The notes beneath the pieces are model-generated. The model saw only the letters and a program-made list of their open reading frames with translations. It was not told the origin of the DNA and searched no databases. A stretch of DNA of 64,000 nt, from assembly GCA_964492235.1 (NCBI GenBank), contig CAZBJQ010000001.1, positions 1 to 64,000 of the forward strand, in the 5' to 3' direction. Within the stretch, counting starts at the first letter, position 1. The number at the start of each line of letters is the position of its first letter. The stretch comes from PFL42 sp964492235 (GTDB lineage: Bacteria > Chloroflexota > Anaerolineae > Anaerolineales > E44-bin32). The translations under genes were made by a program, and so were the position numbers. Positions 26,007 through 33,734 of this stretch are shown piece after piece.

Positions 26007-26915
26007 GTGACACGTCTGACCCTCGCCCTGGCGCAAATCCACACTCGCCTGGGTGACCTCGCAGGCAACCTCGAGAAGCACCTCGATCTGATTGCCCAGG
26101 CGAGGCAGTCAGGTGCGGATCTCATCCTGTTTCCGGAGCTCTCCCTGACCGGGTACGCGCTGCAGGACCTGGCACCGTCGGTGGCGATCCACCCTGCACA
26201 GAATGATCCAGTGTTCCGGGAGCTGTGCCAGGCCAGCCGCGGCATCGATCTGGTCGCCGGTTTCGTCGAGGCCGACCGGCGCAATCGGTTCTACATTGCC
26301 GCCGCCTACTTGTCGGATGGCCAGATCCAGCATGTGCATCGCAAAGTCTATCTCCCCACCTACGGGTTGTTTGATGAGGGCCGCTTTTTCGCCTGGGGTG
26401 ACTCCATCCGTGCCTTCGACACGCGCTTCGGCCGGGTGGGCTTGCTGATCTGCGAGGACTTCTGGCACGCTTCCCCGCCGTATCTGCTTTGGCTGGATGG
26501 CGCAGACATCCTGTACTTGGCGTCGGCCTCGCCCGGGCGTGGGTTGACCGACGACAGGCGCCTCGGATCGGCGGCCTGGGTCGAGCGCATCAACCAGGCG
26601 TACGCCAGCCTGTTCACCATCTTCGTTGCCCACGCCAACCGCGTCGGTTTCGAAGATGGGCTGAACTTCTGGGGTGGCTCCACTGTCTTCGATCCGGATG
26701 GACAACGCATCGCCCACGGACCGTACCATCAGGAGGCCGTCACCCTGGCGGAGCTCGACCTCGCGCAGCTGGCCCGGACCCGGGCCCGGCTGCCGCTGCT
26801 GCGCGACGAGCGCACGGCGCTGACCATGCGCGAGCTGACTCGGATCCTCGCGGCCGACCGGGGCGACGGCCAGCCGGACGGGATGCGTGAGGGGAAAGCT
26901 GGTGGCGATGAGTGA
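26007..26915 (+). CDS. Nitrilase-family glutaminase partner of NAD synthetase
   Basis: 302 residues from GTG. A carbon-nitrogen hydrolase fold with the full catalytic triad: E44 ('FPELSLTGY'), K113 ('HRKVYLPTYG') and C149 ('LICEDFW'). It overlaps the next gene, NAD synthetase, by a few bases. In most bacteria these two functions are one glutamine-dependent polypeptide of about 540-680 residues; here they are separate. It most likely makes ammonia from glutamine for NadE. The alternative, an unrelated amidase, is less likely given the overlap. Confidence 0.85.
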   Translation: MTRLTLALAQIHTRLGDLAGNLEKHLDLIAQARQSGADLILFPELSLTGYALQDLAPSVAIHPAQNDPVFRELCQASRGIDLVAGFVEADRRNRFYIAAAYLSDGQIQHVHRKVYLPTYGLFDEGRFFAWGDSIRAFDTRFGRVGLLICEDFWHASPPYLLWLDGADILYLASASPGRGLTDDRRLGSAAWVERINQAYASLFTIFVAHANRVGFEDGLNFWGGSTVFDPDGQRIAHGPYHQEAVTLAELDLAQLARTRARLPLLRDERTALTMRELTRILAADRGDGQPDGMREGKAGGDE

Positions 26916-27741
26916 GAATCCACCCAATCTGACAATCAACACCGAGTTGGCCAGGGGAATTCTGGTCGATTTCCTGCGCACCGAGGTGCAGCGCGCCGGC
27001 TTCTCGCGCGGTGTGATCGGTTTGTCCGGCGGGGTGGACTCGGCGCTGGCCTGCTACCTGGCTGCCGAGGCTCTCGGCCCGGAGAACATCCTCGCACTGC
27101 GCATGCCGCACAAGACATCCGCCCCTGAGTCCTATACACACGCCGAGCTGGTGTTGCGCGCCACCGGCGTGCGGGAGAGGACCATCCCGGTGACTCCCAT
27201 GGCGGATGCGCTCTTGGACCAGGTCCCCGACGCCGACAGCATCCGCCGCGGCAACGTCTTTGCCCGGCTGCGCATGATCCTGCTCTACGACCAATCGGCG
27301 GCTTTTCAGGGCCTGGTGGTCGGCACCGGAAACAAGACCGAGATCCTGCTGGGCTACACCACACTCTTCGGCGATTCGGCCTGCGCCTTGAACCCGCTCG
27401 GCGATCTGTACAAGACGCAAGTCCGCCAGTTGGCGCGGGCTGTTGGCGTTCCCGAGGTCATCGTGGCCAAGCCCCCCAGCGCCGACCTGTGGGTTGGACA
27501 AACGGATGAAGGTGAGCTGGGATTCACCTACGAGCAGGTGGACCGGCTGCTCCTGCTGCTGGTCGATGGGCGGTATTCCCCAGAAGCCTGCGTCCAGGAG
27601 GGCTTCCCCGAGACATTCGTCCGGCAGGTGGTCGACCAGGTCCGGCGTAACCAGTTCAAGCGGGTGCTGCCCCCGATTGCCAAGCTGAGTAACCGCACCG
27701 TTGGCTACGATTTCCTCTACCTACGGGACTGGGGTACCTGA
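26908..27741 (+). CDS. nadE: NAD+ synthetase
   Basis: 277 residues from ATG 26908 (GTG codons at 26887 and 26902 are alternatives). An ATP-pyrophosphatase loop 'LSGGVDSA' is at 39-46. 'GTGNKTEILLGYTTLFGDSA' and 'DLYKTQVRQLAR' are the substrate-binding blocks of NadE. The enzyme amidates deamido-NAD+ to NAD+. It overlaps the upstream nitrilase-family gene, its likely glutaminase. Confidence 0.95.
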   Translation: MSENPPNLTINTELARGILVDFLRTEVQRAGFSRGVIGLSGGVDSALACYLAAEALGPENILALRMPHKTSAPESYTHAELVLRATGVRERTIPVTPMADALLDQVPDADSIRRGNVFARLRMILLYDQSAAFQGLVVGTGNKTEILLGYTTLFGDSACALNPLGDLYKTQVRQLARAVGVPEVIVAKPPSADLWVGQTDEGELGFTYEQVDRLLLLLVDGRYSPEACVQEGFPETFVRQVVDQVRRNQFKRVLPPIAKLSNRTVGYDFLYLRDWGT

Positions 27742-27808
27742 CCCCTGCCGGACCCGCTGATGGACGCGCAGCCGCACCGGGAACAATCCGCAAATAGGAT
27801 GGCGTTTC

Positions 27809-29050
27809 TTGATTCCACCTGCCCTCCGTTACCGCAACTACCGTCTTATTGGGATCGGGCTCTTGATCTCGATCGCAGGGTCGCGCATGCACGCGGCCGC
27901 CGTCCTCTGGCAGGTCCACGAACTCAGTGGGCAACCGATCGCCCTGTCCGGCGTCGGCCTGTCGAACATCCTTCCGGTGATCGTGTTCTCGGTGATCGCC
28001 GGGGTTGCCGCCGACACCTATAACCGGCGCAGGCTGATCCTGCTCACCCAATCCTTGCTGGCGGCACTGGCGCTGCTGCTTGGCCTGCTGACGCTCACCA
28101 GCCGAGCACAGGTGTGGAGCATCTACCTGATCACGGCCGCCATGTCGGCCGTCCTGACCTTTGACCTTCCCGCTCGCCAGGCGCTGATCCCCAACCTGCT
28201 GCCTCGAGAGGTGCTGCCCAGCGCCTTCAGCATCAATGCCACCATCTTTCACTCGGCCTCGATCATCGGCCCGGTGTTGGCCGGGCTGGTGATGGCCACC
28301 GCCGGCGTCGGATACGTGTACCTGGTCAACGCCCTCAGCTTCCTGGCCGTGATCGGCGCCCTGCTGGCGATCGGCCCGGTTTCTCAGGAGATCACACGGC
28401 CCTACAACGGAGGTGCATGGCGGCCGCGGCAGCTGGGTGAGTCGGCGATTGAAGGCCTGCGCTATGTCCGGCGGCAGCCGTTGATCTTCTCGACGATGGT
28501 GCTGGATTTCTTCGCCACCTTCTTTGCCTCGGCCACCTATTTGCTGCCGATCTTCGCCAAGGACATCCTCGGCGTCGGCGCCGTCGGCTACGGCTGGCTG
28601 GTGGCTGCCCCGTCGGTTGGCGCCGGGCCCGTCTCCTTGTTGCTCGCTTTTCGCCGCCAGATCACCCACCAGGGCCGCACCTTGCTTCTGGCAGTCGCCG
28701 GGTTCGGCCTGGCCACGGTGGTTTTCGGCCTGTCGCACAGCTTCCTGCTCACCTTCCTGGCTCTGGCCGCCGCGGGCGCCACCGACGCCGTCAGCACCAT
28801 CATTCGCAATACGCTGCGCCAGCTCCAGACACCGGATCGGCTGCGCGGACGGATGACCGGCATCGTCCAGGTCTTCTTCCTCGGAGGTCCGCAGCTGGGA
28901 GAGGTCGAAGCGGGGGTTGTGGCACAGCTCTTCGGCGCCATGGCCGCGGTTGTCAGCGGCGGAGTCGCTTGCATCGTCTCCACCGGGTGGGTGGCGGCGC
29001 GCTTCCCGCAGCTTCGCCGATACCAAGGAGATGAACCACTTCCCGTGTGA
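27809..29050 (+). CDS. MFS transporter, EntS/tetracycline-exporter-like
   Basis: 413 residues from TTG, with twelve predicted transmembrane helices. It starts 'ALRYRNYRLIGIGLLIS' as in the MFS_3/EntS group. The intracellular loop motif is 'GVAADTYNRRRLIL' (GxxxDxxxRR). 'PARQALIPNLLPREVLPSAFSIN' is a strong marker of this subfamily. Probably an efflux pump; substrate unknown. Confidence 0.88.
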   Translation: MIPPALRYRNYRLIGIGLLISIAGSRMHAAAVLWQVHELSGQPIALSGVGLSNILPVIVFSVIAGVAADTYNRRRLILLTQSLLAALALLLGLLTLTSRAQVWSIYLITAAMSAVLTFDLPARQALIPNLLPREVLPSAFSINATIFHSASIIGPVLAGLVMATAGVGYVYLVNALSFLAVIGALLAIGPVSQEITRPYNGGAWRPRQLGESAIEGLRYVRRQPLIFSTMVLDFFATFFASATYLLPIFAKDILGVGAVGYGWLVAAPSVGAGPVSLLLAFRRQITHQGRTLLLAVAGFGLATVVFGLSHSFLLTFLALAAAGATDAVSTIIRNTLRQLQTPDRLRGRMTGIVQVFFLGGPQLGEVEAGVVAQLFGAMAAVVSGGVACIVSTGWVAARFPQLRRYQGDEPLPV

Positions 29051-29280
29051 TATCCTCACCGCGGACAGATATGGGGAAACAGGCTGAACACCGGTCTATG
29101 TCAGCCTGCGAACAGAGCCGGTTCCATCCTAGGCATAAGCCTGTCAGGGGCGCACGTCTGGCACGGAATGGGAGCGAAGTATTGGCCTTGGGTAACGACC
29201 AAGCCCCAGAGCACGCCTTCTCCTCTCTTGGCTGAGAGCATCATGCAGCAGTCCCGGTCATCCGACTGGGGAGGTCGCAG
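29051..29280. other. 230-bp spacer, no gene seen
   Basis: Between the MFS gene and the quinate-dehydrogenase-like gene, both on plus. No promoter, hairpin or repeat copy could be supported. Confidence 0.4.
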
Positions 29281-30183
29281 TTGAAACGCGTCGTCAGCGT
29301 CAGCATCGGATCGTCGCGGCGCGACAAGGCCGTCGAGATAGACCTGCTTGGTGAGCGCATCCGCCTCGAGCGGATCGGCACAGATGGGGATATGGAGAAG
29401 GCCGCCCGTCTGTACCAGGAGCTGGACGGCCGGGTCGACGCCTTTGGCGTGGGCGGCGCCGACCTGGGCTGCATGGTCGACCGCAAATGGTATCCCCTGC
29501 ACTCGGTTCGGCCGATGGTCCGCTTCATCCAGCACACGCCCGTCGTCGACGGTGTGGGGCTGAAGAACACGCTGGAGCGTCGACTGGCGCCGTATCTGGA
29601 TTCCCAGCTCGGAGATCGGATTGCGCCTCGCCGCTGCCTGGTCACGTCCGGCGCCGACCGCTGGGGGATGGCCAAGTCCTTCCTGGATGCCAGGTATGCT
29701 TGCATCTTCGGCGATCTGATGTTCGCTTTGGGCCTGCCCTTCCCCCTGCGTTCAGAGCGTGCTCTCAAGCGGATCGCGGCCCTCGTCATGCCCATCGCCG
29801 GCCGTCTGCCTTTCCACTGGCTCTACCCGACCGGGGAGAAACAGGAAGCCCGGACACCCCGCTGGGGGAAGTACTACGCTTGGGCAAGTGTGATCGCCGG
29901 CGATGTGCATTTCATCAAGCGCTATGCGCCGGACGACATGCCGGGCAAGATCATTGTCACCAACACGACGACACCCGAAGACGTCGAGCAGTTCCGCCAA
30001 TGGGGGTGCAGCCACCTTCTCACTTCCACTCCTGTCCTGGACGGCCGTTCCTTCGGAACGAATCTGATGGAAGCCGCTCTGGTGGCCATCGCCGGAAAGG
30101 GGAGGCCCTTGGAGATTGAGGAACTCGAGGTGATGCTCGCCCAGCTCAAGCTCGAGCCGCAGCTGCGGGGCCTCAACCCGTAG
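29281..30183 (+). CDS. Quinate 5-dehydrogenase-like protein
   Basis: 300 residues from TTG. The N-terminus 'VVSVSIGSSRRDKAVEIDLLGE', 'IERIGTDGD'-like stretch, 'VDAFGVGGADL' and 'TPVVDGVGLKNTLERR' match a conserved clostridial/chloroflexal family usually annotated quinate 5-dehydrogenase. A Rossmann-like core is likely ('IIVTNTTTPEDVEQFR', 'GCSHLLTSTPVLDGRSFGTNLMEAAL'). The enzymatic annotation of the family is weak, so the real activity is open. Confidence 0.6.
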   Translation: MKRVVSVSIGSSRRDKAVEIDLLGERIRLERIGTDGDMEKAARLYQELDGRVDAFGVGGADLGCMVDRKWYPLHSVRPMVRFIQHTPVVDGVGLKNTLERRLAPYLDSQLGDRIAPRRCLVTSGADRWGMAKSFLDARYACIFGDLMFALGLPFPLRSERALKRIAALVMPIAGRLPFHWLYPTGEKQEARTPRWGKYYAWASVIAGDVHFIKRYAPDDMPGKIIVTNTTTPEDVEQFRQWGCSHLLTSTPVLDGRSFGTNLMEAALVAIAGKGRPLEIEELEVMLAQLKLEPQLRGLNP

Positions 30184-30218
30184 CGGCTGGCGCCAGCCGC
30201 CCTCCGGTGGAAGGGGGC

Positions 30219-30620
30219 ATGGTCGGATCGCCGAAGATGTCCGCCTTTGATAGCAGGGTGTACGCGATCGTCCGCCGGATCCCCGCCGGCCGGGTGGTGA
30301 CCTACGGCATGATCGCCTCGATGATTCCGCCTCCGCCGCAGATCGATCCATTGGCCTACGAGAAAGTGCGGGCGCGTTGGGTGGGCTACGCCATGGCCCG
30401 CTGCCCAGACCGCCTGCCATGGCACCGGGTGATCAATGCGCAGGGGAAGATCAGCCAGCGACCTGAACCCAATCCGTCTCTGCAACGTCACTTGCTCGAG
30501 GAGGAAGGGGTTAAGTTTGACGGGCACGACTGCATTGACCTGCGGACCTTCGGCTGGGAGCCGGGCTCACAGCCCAGGCAGCCCGGGGCGAAATCGGACC
30601 GGCACAAGCCTCACGGCTGA
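30219..30620 (+). CDS. Alkyltransferase-like DNA-repair protein (ATL type, no active Cys)
   Basis: 133 residues from ATG 30219 (GTG 30207 and ATG 30237 are possible). Domain of O6-alkylguanine-DNA alkyltransferase: 'FDSRVYAIVRRIPAGRVVTYGMIA' region and 'LPWHRVINAQGKIS'. The active-site PCHRV has Trp-68 instead of cysteine, the hallmark of ATL proteins. These flip and bind alkylated guanine and hand it to nucleotide excision repair rather than removing the alkyl group. The C-terminal 30 residues are a polar tail. Confidence 0.88.
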   Translation: MVGSPKMSAFDSRVYAIVRRIPAGRVVTYGMIASMIPPPPQIDPLAYEKVRARWVGYAMARCPDRLPWHRVINAQGKISQRPEPNPSLQRHLLEEEGVKFDGHDCIDLRTFGWEPGSQPRQPGAKSDRHKPHG

Positions 30621-30668
30621 GGCCGGCGCACCCTGGTCGGATCGCCGCAGCGACAGAGGGAGGAACCG

Positions 30669-31439
30669 ATGCAGGCGTTGATCGTCGCCGGCGGAACGCC
30701 AGCGGCCACCGATCCGCTGTTCGCCGAGACACAAGGCCGGCCCAAAGGCCTGATGGACGTCGCTGGCCGGCCGATGGTGCAGTGGGTGCTGGATGCTGTC
30801 GCACGTTCCCCCCGGATTGAGACTGTGATCGTGGTCGGCCTGAGCTCATCCGCCGGCCTCCGATGTCACAAGCCCCTCCACTACCTCGCAGAGCAAGGCA
30901 GCCTGACCAGCAACGCCAAGGCCGGCTTGGAGTTCGCTGCCACGCTTGGTCCTTCCTCCGACCACCTGTTGATGGCCACGGCCGACATCCCCTTGATCAC
31001 GCCGGAGATGGTCACCCTCCGCGCGGACCAGATCCTGCAGGCGGGGGCGGACCTCGATTATTGCATCATCGAGCGCAAGATCATGGAGGCCCGTTTTCCT
31101 GGCTCACGGCGCACGTATCTTCGCCTGAAGGATATCGAAGCCTGCGGCGGGGATATCCACGGCGTGCGACTGCGCCTGAAATCCGACGATGCCCTGTGGA
31201 AGAAGCTGCTGGACGCCCGCAAGAACGCCCTCATGCAGGCCTACTTGCTCGGGCTGGACACGGCGCTGATGGTGCTCCTCAGGCTGGGCACGCTGGCACA
31301 GGCGGAACGCAAGGTCAGCCAACGCGTCGGCCTCAAGGTGCGGGCTCAGCTCTGCCCATACGCCGAAGTCGGGATGGATGTCGACAAGCCCTTCCAGCTG
31401 GAGCTGGTTCGGCGGGCGATAGTGTCCGCAGGCCGTTGA
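30669..31439 (+). CDS. MobA-like nucleotidyltransferase
   Basis: 256 residues behind a GGGAGG ribosome site. N-terminal 'ALIVAGG' and 'GRPKGLMDVAGRPMVQWVLDA' are the nucleotide-binding signature of the MobA/GlmU/IspD-like family. 'LLMATADIPLITPEMV' carries the metal-binding aspartate. The C-terminal 110 residues are helical and unlike MobA. Possible role in cofactor or glycan precursor activation. Tightly followed by the PAP2 gene (7 bp). Confidence 0.82.
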   Translation: MQALIVAGGTPAATDPLFAETQGRPKGLMDVAGRPMVQWVLDAVARSPRIETVIVVGLSSSAGLRCHKPLHYLAEQGSLTSNAKAGLEFAATLGPSSDHLLMATADIPLITPEMVTLRADQILQAGADLDYCIIERKIMEARFPGSRRTYLRLKDIEACGGDIHGVRLRLKSDDALWKKLLDARKNALMQAYLLGLDTALMVLLRLGTLAQAERKVSQRVGLKVRAQLCPYAEVGMDVDKPFQLELVRRAIVSAGR

Positions 31440-31446
31440 ACATCCG

Positions 31447-31965
31447 ATGAAGGCGCAGAGACTCCTTGAGGCCGACGCCAGCAGATCGCTGTCGTTGCGT
31501 ATTCCCGAGGCCTCGCGCCAGCGTCGCCGCCTGGCGGCGGTCTTCGCCCACTCCGGCGACTCCTGGTTCTGGCTACTTGGTCTCGCTCTCGCCTGGATTC
31601 TGGGCGATGCCGCAGCCAAGGCATGGGCCCTGCATGTGGCGGCCGCGATCTGTCTGCTGGCGGTCACCGTACAGGTGTTGAAGCAACTTGTGCGCCGGCC
31701 TCGGCCCGAGGGAGAGTGGGGACAGATCTACCGCGCTACCGACCCGCACTCATTTCCCTCCGGTCACGCCGCGCGGGCCTTCCTGCTGGCCGCCCTCGTC
31801 GCCGGCTGGGGTCCACCCTGGCTGGTGCCGGTCCTGCTGGTCTGGGCGCCGCTTGTCTGTCTGGCGCGCGTGGCGCTGGGCGTCCACTTTCTCTCGGATG
31901 TCCTGGTCGGCGGGTTTATCGGCCTGGGGATCGGCCTTACGGCGGCAAGCCTCTTCCCGATCTAG
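31447..31965 (+). CDS. PAP2-family membrane phosphatase
   Basis: 172 residues, membrane-spanning. All three phosphatase motifs are present: 'KQLVRRPRP' (about 79-87), 'PSGHA' and 'ARVALGVHFLSDV', holding the catalytic histidines. Likely dephosphorylates undecaprenyl pyrophosphate or another lipid phosphate. It forms a pair with the upstream nucleotidyltransferase. Repeat copy 3 begins 5 bp after its stop. Confidence 0.9.
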   Translation: MKAQRLLEADASRSLSLRIPEASRQRRRLAAVFAHSGDSWFWLLGLALAWILGDAAAKAWALHVAAAICLLAVTVQVLKQLVRRPRPEGEWGQIYRATDPHSFPSGHAARAFLLAALVAGWGPPWLVPVLLVWAPLVCLARVALGVHFLSDVLVGGFIGLGIGLTAASLFPI

Positions 31966-31970
31966 CACTG

Positions 31971-32079
31971 TGATGAAGAACGCCTTTCTCAGTGAATGGA
32001 ACCGAATACGTGGTCATTGAGGCCTCGCCCCGACGACCACATGTGCCCGTTTCTCTCAGGAGGCATGGCTTTCTCATCA
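31971..32079. repeat. 109-bp palindromic repeat, copy 3
   Basis: It starts TGATGAA and ends CTCATCA. The central hairpin is GTGGTCATTGAGGCCTCG / CCCCGACGACCAC. It is the same length as copies 1, 2 and 4. It lies between convergent PAP2 and LCP genes. Confidence 0.82.
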
Positions 32080-32243
32080 GCCGCCTGGGCGGCGGACTGC
32101 CTGAAGAAGAAGGCGGGGGACGCGAGGCAGGCTGAGGTTGTCCCGGAAGCAGCCTTGCGAGGGGGGGAAAAGGACTTCTTGGCCAGTCCGATCTCAAGAC
32201 CCGTCCATCCTCAGGTCGACTTGCAGACGCCCCGCCGGCGGCC

Positions 32244-33677
32244 TCAGGGGATGGCGCCCTGGATCGCCTGGTAGGCCCAATCCGCCCCGAGCACAACCTC
32301 CAGGTCGACATCGGCGGAGGGCGATACGGGGCTGAGAATCTGACCTTGTGACAGTCCCATCAACTCGGCCAGGAATCGCAGCGTGTAGGGGAAGGTTGGA
32401 TTGTGGACGTAGATCCTCGACTTCTCGTAGTCTAGCCGGTCGGCGTTGCCGACATCGACCACCGATATCCCCTGGGATTTCAGGTAGTCCGCCGTCTTGG
32501 TGGCCAGGCCTTCGACGCCGGAGCCGTTCAGAACGCGCACCCGAGGGGTCTCGGCCTTGGCGGCTTCCACAGGTTGATCCACCGACACGGACGGGCCGAC
32601 GGCGCTGGCCACGGAGAAGAGTTCGTCCCTCAGACGGCGGATCTCGCTGGGAATCGGGCGCAGCACCTCGGCGCCGGTCGGCAAGATCTCCATGGTGACC
32701 ATATCCGGGGGGGCGATCACACCGCGCCGGATGTTCTCTTTGGGGAGCTGCAACGCCAAAGTTCCCAGGGCGATCATCTGGTCGAACGACAGATTCGTCC
32801 GGATGCCGGTGGCGAAGTCCTCGTACAGGGCCGGCGCTTTGGCAATCAGCGACGGCAGCATTTCCAAGTTCAGGATTCTGTCACGGACGGCCATGGCCAC
32901 CTGCTGCTGTCGCTGGGCGCGGTCGAAGTCCCCGCCGGCGGTCTTGCGCGCCCGGGCGTAAGCCAGCGCATCCGCTCCGTTCAGTCGCACGCTCGAAGGT
33001 CGCAGTATCCTGCACTTCTGCCCGATCGGGCAGATCTTGACTTCCTCCGTCACGAGGAACTCGACGCCGCCGATCTCATCGACCATGCGCTCGAAGGCGC
33101 GGAAGTCGATGACGGCATAATACGTGACCGGGACGCCAAGCAGATTCTCAACCGTCTTGGCCGCCATGGCCGGCCCACCGCCAGGCAGCTGGTACGTCTC
33201 GCCCAGGAAGTAGGCAGTGTTGATTCGGTTGTGCTCAAAGCCGGGAATCTCCACCCACAGGTCGCGCGGGATCGACAGCATGCCGGCGACTTTCGTGATC
33301 GGATCGATGGTCACCAACATCATGCTGTCTGTGCGCGGCGGGCCTTCGCCTTCCGTCCAATCCCGGTAGTCCAATCCCATCAGCAGGATGTTGACCCGGT
33401 CCACCCCGTTCCAGGCAGGCCCGACCCCTTGGGCAGGGACGGCCGCCGCCGGCTGGCCCGCTGCCGGTGTGGGCTCGTCCGTCGTTCCGCCGGCGAAGAT
33501 GAAAGGCACCGGCCCGGTCCCGGTCCAGGCGGCGGCCAGGCCGCGCACCAGTGAGAACACCAAGAAACCGGTCAACAGGATGCCAACCAGGAATGCGCCG
33601 CCCAGAGCCCACACGACCCAGCCAGGCATGCCCGCGCGGCGGCGACCGGATGACGATGTTGTTGGACGGGATCTCAA
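32244..33677 (-). CDS. LytR-CpsA-Psr (LCP) cell-wall glycopolymer ligase
   Basis: 477 residues. A short cytoplasmic tail and one transmembrane helix (about 20-46) are followed by a linker and the LCP domain with 'INILLMGLD', 'PRTDSMMLVTIDP', 'MLSIPRDLWVEIPGF', 'INTAYFLGETYQLPGG', 'ARARKTAGGDFDRAQRQQ' and 'PSLI'. The arginines and aspartates bind pyrophosphate-lipid. A C-terminal LytR_C domain is present ('RVRVLNGSGVEGLATK'). LCP enzymes transfer teichoic-acid-like or capsular polymers to the wall or to other acceptors. Confidence 0.93.
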   Translation of the reverse strand: MRSRPTTSSSGRRRAGMPGWVVWALGGAFLVGILLTGFLVFSLVRGLAAAWTGTGPVPFIFAGGTTDEPTPAAGQPAAAVPAQGVGPAWNGVDRVNILLMGLDYRDWTEGEGPPRTDSMMLVTIDPITKVAGMLSIPRDLWVEIPGFEHNRINTAYFLGETYQLPGGGPAMAAKTVENLLGVPVTYYAVIDFRAFERMVDEIGGVEFLVTEEVKICPIGQKCRILRPSSVRLNGADALAYARARKTAGGDFDRAQRQQQVAMAVRDRILNLEMLPSLIAKAPALYEDFATGIRTNLSFDQMIALGTLALQLPKENIRRGVIAPPDMVTMEILPTGAEVLRPIPSEIRRLRDELFSVASAVGPSVSVDQPVEAAKAETPRVRVLNGSGVEGLATKTADYLKSQGISVVDVGNADRLDYEKSRIYVHNPTFPYTLRFLAELMGLSQGQILSPVSPSADVDLEVVLGADWAYQAIQGAIP

Positions 33678-33725
33678 AGCGGCTACCTTCCGAAGGCCCC
33701 TGCATGGCCGGGGTCGAGCGGGCGG

Positions 33726-33734
33726 ATTATATCA
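33726..33734 (-). promoter_or_regulatory. Extended -10 promoter for the LCP gene
   Basis: Minus strand TGATATAAT, 49 bp before the LCP start. It overlaps the last codons of the ABC-F gene (GTG ATA TAA), so the promoter is embedded in that gene's end. Confidence 0.42.

Noticed and set aside
27656..29059. 467-residue minus-strand frame over the MFS gene
   Set aside because: Charged, low-complexity shadow; the plus-strand MFS protein explains the region.
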